Shown: positions 1-64,000 of the stretch, piece after piece
Layout of the letters: each line of letters begins with the position of its first letter
How positions within the stretch are numbered: position 1 is the stretch's first letter
NCBI RefSeq assembly: GCF_037975245.1
Contig: NC_092576.1
Span: forward strand, 11,652,611-11,716,610
DNA from: Apostichopus japonicus
Taxonomy: Eukaryota > Echinodermata > Holothuroidea > Aspidochirotida > Stichopodidae
DNA: 64,000 bases
Reading direction: 5' to 3'
Translations under genes and position numbers: made by a program
Notes under the pieces: model-generated
The model's input: only the letters and a program-made list of their open reading frames with translations
Told to the model about the DNA's origin: nothing
The model's database searches: none

Positions 1-344
1 TCTCATGTGACATAAGGCCAGATATACAGGATCTACTGTTAAAGGGTCATGTGTAATAGATTCCTCCTTCCCAAGATATAATAAATATGAGATTTTTTTT
101 TTCCCTTGGACAATATGTTGTGGTGATTTCCCTCAGCTAGGGGGTGGGGGGGGGTGTACCTATGGACTAACAGTATCACTTAGGCCTGCATTGAGGACCT
201 AAACTGAGCATCAATTTTGCCTGGCTAGCATAAAATGAAACTGAATATCTTGAAAACTGGAATTAATGCTTATAGAAAGACTGCTAGCACTCACTTGTTT
301 TTTCTCAATTTTTTGGGGAATATGATACCCTAAAGTTAAAATTC
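1..344. other. Intronic sequence, no gene seen
   Basis: Intron sequence downstream of exon 30 with short T and G runs. No exon with MAM or LDLa similarity was recognised. Confidence 0.5.
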
Positions 345-1932
345 AGACTACCGTCACCCATTCATAGGCTAGGACCAGTGTTAAAAGTACACCGAAGCTC
401 AATTGTTGGACTAAAGTCACCCTTTTATAGGCTAGGACCAGTGTTAAAGGTGCTTACTACACAGCAGCTCAAAATTCAGACTAAAGTCACCTGTCCATAG
501 GCTAGGACCAGTGTTAAAGCTACTTACTACACTGCAGCTCAGAATTCAGACTTAAGTCACCATTTCATAGGCTAGGACCAGTGTTAAAGGTGCTTACTAC
601 ACAGCAGCTCAAAATTCAGACTAAAGTCACCTGTCCATAGGCTAGGACCAGTGTTAAAGCTACTTACTACACTGCAGCTCAGAATTCAGACTTAAGTCAC
701 CATTTCATAGGCTAGGACCAGTGTTAAAGGTGCTTACTACACAGCAGCTCAAATGTTGGACTAAAGTCACCCTTTTATAGGCTAGGACCAGTGTTAAAGC
801 TACTTACTACACTGCAGCTCAGAATTCAGACTAAAGTCATCCTTTCATAGGATAGGAACACTGTTAAAGGTACTTACTACACTGCAGCTCAAATGTTGGA
901 CTAAAGTCACCTGTCTATAGGCTAGGACCAGTGTTAAGGCTACTTACTACACAGCAGCTCAGAATTCAGACTAAAGTCACCGTTTCATAGGCTAGGACCA
1001 GTGTTAAAGGTGCTTACTACACTACAGCTCAAATGTTGGACTAAAGTCACCATTTCATAGGCTAGGAACAGTTTTAAAGGTGCTTACTACACTTACAGCT
1101 CAAATGTTGGACTAAATTCACCCTTTCATAGGCTAGGACCAGTGTTAAAGCTACTTACTACACAACAGCTCAAAATTCAGACTATAGTCACCTGTCCATA
1201 GGCTAGGAACAGTGTGAAAGGTGCTTATTACACTGCAGCTCATATGTTGGACTAAAGTCACCCTTTTATAGGCTAGGACCAGTGTTAAAGCTACTAATTA
1301 CTACACTGCAGCTCAGAATTCAGACTAAAGTCACCCTTTCATAGGCTAGGAACAGTGTTAAAGGTACTTACTACACTGCAGCTCAAATGTTGGACCAAAG
1401 TCACCTGTCTATAGGCTAGGAACAGTGTTAAGGCTACTTTACTACACAGCAGCTCAGAATTCAGACTAAAGTCACCGTTTCATAGGCACAGTGTTAAAAG
1501 GTGCTTACTACACAGCAGCTCAAATGTTGGACTAAAGTCACCATTTCATAGGCTAGGACCAGTGTTAAAGGTGCTTACTACACTACAGCTCAAATGTTGG
1601 ACTAAAGTCACCATTTCATATGCTAGGAACAGTTTTAAAGGTGCTTACTACACTACAGCTCAAATGTTGGACCAAATTCACCCTTTCATAGGCTAGGATC
1701 AGTGTTAAAGCTACTTACTACACAACAGCTCAGAATTCAGACTATAGTCACCTGTCCATAGGCTAGGAACAGTGTGAAAGGTGCTTATTACACTGCAGTT
1801 CAAATGTCGGACTAAAGCCACCCTTTCATAGGCTAGGACCAGTGTTAAAGGGTGCTTAATACTACACTGAAGCTCAAATGTCGGACTAAAGTCACCCTTC
1901 CATAGGCTAGTACCAGTGTTAAAGCTACTTAC
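345..1932. repeat. ~60-bp minisatellite carrying a copied splice donor
   Basis: Roughly 26 units of 59-62 bp (consensus pieces TCATAGGCTAGGACCAGTGT and CTTACTACACTGCAGCTCA) run up to exon 30. Two unit types alternate in places (AAATGTTGG or GAATTCAG), giving a ~120-bp higher-order period. On the minus strand most units contain GAGCTGCAGTGTAGTAAGTA, matching the last bases of exon 30 plus its donor. Confidence 0.95.
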
Positions 1933-57235
<55,303 letters not shown>

Positions 57236-58310
57236 TTTGTATTTTTTTGCAGTCTGTAGTTTGTTATTTTTGAGTCAACGAAATATTGATGTATTTCAAA
57301 CAAAGACTTTTGTGCCCATATTAGGGGCCAAAATCCCCACGACAAGTGATATAGTCCCTGTTTCCCGTCGATCCAAACTATCAAATATGTAACTATCAGC
57401 CTCCACTAACGAAAATAATACCACATCCTACAAAGAAGAAGAAGAAGAAAAAACACCCGTTATCCTTTACAAAAACCAAGAGACACTTCCACGTACAAAA
57501 TGAAAAGAAAATTGTTTCCAAAATGATCGATATTTTCTTCTGTTCTTTTAAACAAAAGATCTGCTGTAACTAAACTCCTCTGGTAGAGGCTATAGCCTAG
57601 CAAGTAGTAGTCGGTATGATGGTCAGCAAATTTGAGTTGGATTACGAAGTGCGTTTTTTTGTTGGAATTTGTTACCTAAAGCACACGGAATGGAGATAAA
57701 TCTTTAAATCCACAAGATTATCTTTTAGTCTTCGAACTTTGTTGCTAATTATGATGAAGATTTTGATAACCCTAGACCTCGTATCTGATAAGACACCCTT
57801 AAAGTTTTACAGGGTATGTAGACTTTGGAGTATTTCACAACAAAACTTGAAAAACCCAGGTTAATAATAATGGGGTCGCATTTAATCTGTAGAGCAGCAG
57901 AAAATATTTAAATATATAACTGGAAACCAATTTAACGGTGTTCTAGTCAAGACCTTCACATTTGTGTCCGAGTCCTGAGCCGTTCAAGAAGTTGTATAAT
58001 ACGATTGAATAAGTAATATGTTTGACCTATATGTTAGTTCTCAATACGAGTCCGAGTTTGTCTTCCAGACGAAGTTTAATTCCTAGTCCAGCTGAATAAC
58101 AGAGTTGAGTCCTAAATCTTGAAAAGTTGGCTCAAAGAATTTAGCAACATTTCTTTCAATATTATATAACCATATCACAGAAAAGATGACATTTTCGTGA
58201 TTTATTGTTTTGCTTAAGTTGTAAAAATTTGATATTTCATGTCTTTAATTCCTCTATCCTGGTGCGACTTTAACAGGCCAAACTTAAAAATAATCAGGGC
58301 TCGCTGACAG
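57236..58310. other. 5' flank of the MAM gene
   Basis: Sequence upstream of the initiator ATG, expected to hold the 5' UTR and promoter. I see no confident TATA box or initiator. A (GAA)n stretch lies at 57436-57452. Confidence 0.4.
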
Positions 58311-58330
58311 GTACGTAACAAAATACATAA

Positions 58331-58695
58331 AGGCTGTGAAGACTCGCGCAAAAAGAAACGTCTAATGCCGGTAATCTGACCTAGTTTCGAATGAGGTGCA
58401 ACAGAAGTGTTAGACACCACCATCGATCCCAGAAAATACACACACAGCTTGCTACCGTCGGTAAATAGACACTAGTGTACAGTCAATACATACAGCTGCG
58501 GTCAATACCCACAGCACAGTGTACAAACAATACAGCGATGGACATCTCAGGTCCAGCTAAAGATAACAAGGTATCACGGTTCATTACTGTACTGTCTGCA
58601 TTTTGTAGCGACACGAACAAAACGTCACTAGCAAGCAACGGAAAGTTAACTTTTTCAGATGGCCGCACGCGGTTTGGGGCGGGTCTTCAATGCCT
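58331..58695. mobile_element. TTAA-flanked MITE copy 3, inverted, uninterrupted
   Basis: Starts AGGCTGTGAAGACTCGCGC and ends GGGTCTTCAATGCCT, with TTAA on the right (58696-58699) and a mutated ATAA on the left. Same internal sequence as copies 1 and 2, inverted. Confidence 0.88.
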
Positions 58696-59069
58696 TTAAA
58701 AGATGAATTGAAGTATGAAATTAATTTTGATACGATATATATAGAATGTTAAAACAAGACGTTGCCATCAGCCAGGATGTTAAACTTTTCAGAAATGACC
58801 ATTTAATCATCTGCATGGGTCCATCAATTTTAAGCAGCTAGATTATTTTCTTCTATCAAACTGCAGTCGATTCCTCAAAAGCATGACTGTAGAACTCAAT
58901 GGAAAAACGTGATAAAATTCATGGTTTCAAATATAACAAATTTATATAATATGTTTCAACTTTATCAAACACAAATGATGTTGATTGTCCGCTAAGGGTG
59001 CTCTGCATGTTCGCACGAAAAACGTTTTCTTAGTTTATTAGATATTAGAATAAAAAAAAACAATGGGAT

Positions 59070-59520
59070 ACAATTAAAATGTAGGCTTTGACTATAGGGA
59101 AGAGACGTTATCATCTTAAAGGTGAATATATTGAGCACCGAAATATCTATATGAACATAACATTACAAGTAATTGTTTTCTTGGTTAATAATGGAATCAA
59201 ATTAAAATGTAGGCTTAGACTATGGGGAGCTTACTACAACCATCGATATAGCCTTAAAGGTGCATTTCAGAGATTAAGCACATCTTAAAGGTGAACACCT
59301 TGAGCACCGAAATATCTATATGAACATTACAAGTTCTATTGTTTTCTTGGTTTAAGTACTAATTAAAATCCATACAAAAATGAAACAAATTTAACATGTA
59401 GGCTTAGACTGGGAGCTGACAACAACCATCGATATAGCCTTAAAGGTGCATTTCAGAGACTAAACACATCTTAAAAGGTGAACACCTTGAGCACCGAAAT
59501 ATCTTTATGAACATTACTAG
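59070..59520. repeat. ~180-bp diverged tandem repeat, about three units
   Basis: Units share TTAAAGGTGAACACCTTGAG, CACCGAAATATCTATATGAA and CATCGATATAGCCTTAAAGG. Confidence 0.85.
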
Positions 59521-59703
59521 CTTCTCGGTTTGTGACAAAACAAGACTAACTTTGTCTGTATGAAGTCATCATTGGTAGGCTATGGTACTATACCGTCAAA
59601 TTCAACCCAGAACGCCACTTTAAATCATAACAATGAATTGGGTTGTCTAATTAGGTTGAATATGTATACTTAGCGGTGGTGGTACACTATTCACTGCATA
59701 GGA

Positions 59704-59816
<113 letters not shown>

Positions 59817-59819
59817 AAC

Positions 59820-60176
59820 AGTTCTTATATAGCGCAACTTACTATAAAGTCTCGCCGCGCTGTACTTATCCCTGGTCATTGGTACCTTGTCACACCTACA
59901 CACCAAAGTGTGCACAATTCAATCTCTTCTGGGCACCACAGTGCACCACAACCACGTGTCCCCCGGGGGGACTTCCCATAGGGTGCAGCCACAAACCGGC
60001 GCACGTAACTATATTTACAAGTCCCCTCGCAAGTCCCCATTTATACACCTGGGTGAAGAGAGGCAATGGAGATAAAGTGCCTTGCCCAAGGACACAACGC
60101 AATGATCTGGCCAGGGATCGAACCTGTAAGCCTTAGATCACAAGTCCACTGCCTTGACCACTTGACCACAACGCCC
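59820..60176 (-). repeat. tRNA-derived SINE, minus orientation, apparently full length
   Basis: The minus strand begins GGCGTTGTGGTCAAGTGGTC (A box) and has ACAGGTTCGATCCCTGG (B box). The body contains GGGACTTGCGAGGGGACTTG and the 3' end reads GTTGCGCTATATAAGAACTG before (ATT)n. It is the best copy of the family also seen at 28322 and 7735. Confidence 0.9.
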
Positions 60177-60179
60177 TCC

Positions 60180-61140
60180 TATATGACTAGTATAAACTGC
60201 AGCCTCTGTGCGTATTGTATGTATCCGAAATTTGACAAGACGGGTTTGAGAGGAAAGTGATCATTTTAGCTTGTAAATAAAAGGAAAGCATATTACTTGG
60301 ATATTAGTGTAGCATTTTTTTTCTCGAATAATCTGGTTCTAGACTACATATTGCATATAATCATATTATATACTAGTATCAATTGATAATAAACTGAATC
60401 TCTTATCCATGTTATTGCTCCTGGGTTAATTCACAGAGTTTGTAACTACCATTGATACTGTTCTAGTGAATACGCTAAATGATGTTGACTTCTCTGTTTA
60501 TAACAGATATTTATATCCATTTGACAGTTATACAGTTGATTATGTAGATTTATACCTGATATGTTTTACAGCCCCCCCCCCCACCCCGCCACTCATGTAA
60601 GAGGGTAGGCTATAGCACACACTAGTTTAAGCATAAAATAACATAGCTTTTGCATTATATGACTATATATATTATCACACACTCAGCGCATTGAAGATTT
60701 ACAGCAAGCTCGTATAGACTATACATTGAAGCAGAAGTGAAGATTTCTATATACATATAAGTATGGAGAATTGCATATATACATGCACACGGATCAGTCA
60801 ATATTTGTACTTACTAAAATCATATTGACTTTAACCAGCGGAGGTAATGGTGTAGCATGCTACCAAATATTTACATTTCATACATTATCTTTTCCATAAC
60901 ACTAACATGCCATTATATTGTTGTCATTAACTACAGAAACTGAATTATGACAAAGATAATATCTGGGTGTTTAAAAAAAGGTTGTTCACATTGATGTAAC
61001 AGTATTATCAATGCACGCGGTTCGTGTTACAATGATATATACATTGTGTAGCATGGCAGCTATACCAGTTATATAGCCGAGCCGATGGCAACAATAGGTT
61101 AATGATTTGATCAAGAGATTAATCACATTAATGTTACTGT
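60180..61140. other. Upstream region, no gene seen
   Basis: AT-rich sequence with a C-run (60571-60580). No exon or element recognised. Confidence 0.5.
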
Positions 61141-61150
61141 CTTATATATA

Positions 61151-61331
61151 GTCCGCCCTGGAAAGAACCTGGGCACGAATACCAAACTACCGAACGACTG
61201 ATCCGCTCTCAACCCCAGTCCCCTTGCATCGGGACTGTGACTGTGTGATCATCTTCGGGTGTGCATCACCACATCCCCCTCGAAAGGGAACAGATACTAT
61301 AAATGATCTTAGCCAAAAGGCCGAGAAGCGT
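61151..61331 (-). repeat. U2-snRNA-headed SINE-like element, copy 2
   Basis: The minus strand starts ACGCTTCTCGGCCTTTTGGC, then TAAGATCA (a better match to U2 than copy 1) and TAGTATCTGTTC. It continues with the same non-U2 body as 51110-51291 (about 90% identical by eye), ending GCCCAGGTTCTTTCCAGGG. Confidence 0.85.
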
Positions 61332-61770
61332 GAAATAATATCCTAAGTCAGTGCTTCCTAACCTCTTTTTTTTATGTTACCATTAGCAATAAAAACAAAA
61401 ATGCAAAAATCATTTTGCATCCCTTTTGCTAGCTTTGAAGAAAGCTTTAGCGTATTAGGCGTACAGGGGTTAATCTTGCAGGATACTTGTTGCTTATGCC
61501 TTAGCTTCGAACCTCCCGGAGCACTGATCCGTAGCCCCAGATGGTTCGTACCCCCCCTCTCCAACTCCCCCGGGTTGACAAATGCTCTACTAAAATATTA
61601 CTGTTACGCGTGAATTGGGCAACTATGTTCTCGTGAGGCTTAGTGACGTAATCGATATTGACCAATCATGGAGTTGGTAATGTTCATACACGTAATAGTA
61701 AAGAAATGATTAGTTATTGTCTAGTTATAGAGGTTGGTAAAATTATAATTTTAAGTATGCATCAATAATA
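61332..61770. other. No gene seen
   Basis: CAGTGCTTCCTAACCTCTTT at 61350 resembles the start of a hAT MITE, but the matching right end was not found. Confidence 0.4.
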
Positions 61771-61777
61771 TCAGTGA

Positions 61778-61890
61778 TACACACAATGCATAATTGAGTA
61801 ATTTAAATTCTGATGTTTCAATTTAAATGAAACCTGTTGCAAGCAATTACATTTAAATACATTTAAATTACTCAATTATGCATTGTGTAT
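61778..61890. repeat. Perfect-looking hairpin, ~32-bp arms
   Basis: TACACACAATGCATAATTGA..GTAATTTAAAT at 61778-61809 is inverted at 61859-61889, with a ~50-bp AT-rich loop. GTGATA occurs beside each arm (61774-61779 and 61893-61898). Confidence 0.8.
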
Positions 61891-61899
61891 GAGTGATAT

Positions 61900-62870
61900 T
61901 TTTTATGCATAGTGTAAACTGTAGGCCATATATAACCTACAAACCACACCACAGTATACATATTTCATGGTTGCCTTGGATAATTCGCACATAATGAATG
62001 TAACTATACACTTCCATGGCATAAATTGAAATATATGTGAGAAACGAAAGAAAATTGCATAGATACGCATAGCCCAATTCTCCTATTGAATATGTTATCA
62101 CAAGTATATTTCATATACAAACTAATCAGCTTTTCGTGTTACTAGTTACATATGGCGGCTTTAATATGTTTCCCGCTCATACGAAAACAGTCATCATTGC
62201 ATGAAAAATGGAATCAATATTTGATCCTGCAATAAAATCTAACGTAATGAAAAAGGTGTTATACAATTAGAAACTCGGTAGGCTTGTTTTAAATGTTTAC
62301 ATTTCCTAACAGAGATAAGCAGTCAGTAATTATTAATATCACAACTGAACTTTCTCCATTTGTTTGCGAGTTTTGTTTTTTATGTTTGTCCCTGGAAGCA
62401 TATAACATGTTGTTGACCGGTACTGTCATCGCTATGTACACTATATTTATAAATTTCGTTAATTCCTTGAGGTTGAGTCAAACTAAAATCAAAGCTTTAC
62501 ATGTTTGTTTAAGAATATTTGTTCTGTGCCGCCCGATTCTTCTATGTATGTATGTATGCTCCTGTTAAAACATTTCCCCTTATATGCATGGCCTACCACA
62601 CTAATGATTTAGGTGATGCGCCATAGACAAAAGAAAATTGTTTAATTTGTTGACACAATGTGTATAGATTCCTTTGCTAATAACATTTACATTGTACCGA
62701 ACTTTGAAGCTACATGAATGGCCTACGTGTCTATTGTACTTTGTCCATTGTTCTGTTTAAAACTAGACGAAACAGATGGCGGCATACATTATTTACTTTA
62801 TACTTGTATAAAATACTTGTCAACGTATATCGGAATCCCTTTATTTAAATAAAACAAGGAATTATAAAAT
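61900..62870. other. Upstream region, no gene seen
   Basis: AT-rich sequence without recognisable exons. A 91-codon plus frame (62293-62568) has hydrophobic stretches but no context supporting it. Confidence 0.45.
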
Positions 62871-62873
62871 GAT

Positions 62874-63225
62874 AATGAAAGAGAGGTGGAGAGAGAGGTG
62901 GGGTGGAGAGAGAGGTGTGTGTGGAGAGTAAGGAGGGGTGTGGTGGGTGGAAAGAGGTGGAGAGAGAGAGGTGGAGAAAGAGAGAGGGGTGTGGTGGGTG
63001 GAGGGTGGGTGGAGAGAGGTGGGGGGGAGAGAGAAAGGAGTGGAGATACAGGTGGAGAGGGGGGTGTGGTGGAGAGAGAGGGGTGGAGAGAGAGCTGGAG
63101 AAAGAGAGAGGGTGTAGAGAGAGTGGGGTGGAGAGAAAGGTGAGGAGACAGAGAAAGGAGTGGAGAGAGAGGGGGTGGAGAGATAGGTGGAGAGAGAGGG
63201 GGGCACAGACAAACAGACAGACAGG
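62874..63225. repeat. GA-rich polypurine minisatellite
   Basis: Irregular repeats of GGTGGAGAGAGAG over 350 bp. Such tracts can form triplex (H-DNA). Open frames on both strands are low-complexity artefacts. Confidence 0.9.
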
Positions 63226-63764
63226 TACAGTGAAAGGGACGGCGACATGGACAGGCACAGAAAGAGAAGCAAAAACAACAGCAAATGGGAAGCAGAAAGA
63301 ATAGGAAAACATAAAGATATAAAACAAAAAGCATGTTCTATTGTTTATCAAGCAGAACATTATTTATAGCTATTAATTGTATTATAAGTAAATGAAGCTC
63401 TGTTGCTCCTTGTGAACTATAGAGACGCTAGAAATAAATATGTTACCGTTTAAATATAAACACAAATCTGACTTTTAACCAGTCCCTGCATGACAAATCA
63501 GGTCATATATGGACTTATACGAGGACCTGTTTTATCAACATTGTAGTGTCCTTTGTTCACTAAGCACCGTGACCAGTTGCACGAATCACAATTTAACACA
63601 TATCTAATCAAAGATTAAAACAAATCAAAACAAAACATCAGCTGGTAGTAAATACGTTTAAAGTTTTCTGTTATCATATTTGCGCTTTAAAGTGGAAGTC
63701 ATGAATTGAACTTCCAGTGATATATGGCATAATTCATATCATTGACCATAACACCTAAAATAAA

Positions 63765-64000
63765 ACAGAAATGGTCAAGGTCGAGTAAACTCAACTTCGA
63801 TATGGTTAGAATATAAATTAGGTTTCAATGACAGTATTTGCAATGCAAATGCATGTTTCTAATACAATTAGTTTTCAATTACAGTAATTGCAGTGCAAAT
63901 GCAGTGTTTCCAGTAAGAATATAAATAAGGTTTCAATGACAGTATTTGCAGTGCAAATACAGTGTTTCCATTAAGAATATAAATTAAGTTTCAATGACAG
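63765..64000. repeat. ~63-bp tandem repeat running off the window
   Basis: About four units share AATATAAATTAGGTTTCAAT, GACAGTATTTGCAGTGCAAA and TGCAGTGTTTCCA. Units contain octamer-like ATGCAAAT. The array continues to the right edge. Confidence 0.88.

Noticed and set aside
345-1932. CRISPR-like array
   Set aside because: Units are contiguous with no unique spacers and the genome is clearly animal; it is a minisatellite.
62798-63369. Ser/Pro/Leu-rich (minus) and Glu/Arg-rich (plus) ORFs up to 178 codons
   Set aside because: Low-complexity GA-rich tract; both strands are open only because of composition.

Overview
The window is nuclear DNA from an animal, most likely a marine invertebrate deuterostome (echinoderm- or hemichordate-like). 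The evidence is GT-AG introns of 0.1 to 7.5 kb, about 36-37% GC by eye, abundant MITEs, tRNA-derived SINEs, non-LTR retrotransposon remnants and minisatellites, and one large gene built from MAM and LDL-receptor class A (LDLa) modules. Species cannot be named from sequence alone. No bacterial genes, operons or CRISPR arrays are present.

One gene dominates. On the minus strand, 30 coding exons run from an initiator exon with a signal peptide (57169-57235) down to 1933-2146, after which the gene leaves the window on the left. I assembled them by hand from minus-strand GT..AG sites. Every junction keeps phase, and the model gives 5,377 coding bases (1,792 codons plus one base). The order is signal peptide, ten MAM domains, a degenerate LDLa after MAM9 and a canonical LDLa after MAM10. 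This is the architecture of MAM/LDLa-domain secreted or membrane proteins (MALRD1/DIET1-like; 'MAM and LDL-receptor class A domain-containing protein'). Each MAM is normally three exons, but the intron positions differ between copies.

The introns hold most of the DNA. From left to right: a ~60-bp minisatellite whose unit contains the splice donor of the LDLa exon (345-1932); a 20-bp minisatellite (2375-3085); a duplicated exon end with its donor (3803-4090); four copies of a MITE with 6-bp target duplications (7021-10669); a 5.8-kb element with long inverted repeats (12121-17940); minisatellites at 11.4-12.1, 18.08-18.4, 19.9-20.85 and 21.2-21.84 kb; a 2-kb foldback-like element packed with CCAGAT motifs (25512-27541); hAT-type MITEs with 8-bp duplications (27626, 30773, 43609, 48813); TTAA-flanked MITEs, one nested inside another (36339-37112); a tandem array of a SINE promoter-like fragment (37794-38220); several LINE 3'-end fragments; and a TG-rich array (44.83-46.23 kb).

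Upstream of the gene (57.24-64.0 kb) I see no second protein-coding gene. The region holds a third TTAA MITE, a tRNA-SINE with an (AAT)n tail, a second U2-snRNA-headed SINE-like element (the first is in intron 2 at 51.1 kb), a hairpin, a GA-rich tract and short tandem arrays. The least ordinary observations are the splice-donor minisatellite, the recombinant MITE copy, the nested TTAA MITEs with empty-site relatives, the U2-headed repeats and the long-inverted-repeat element.
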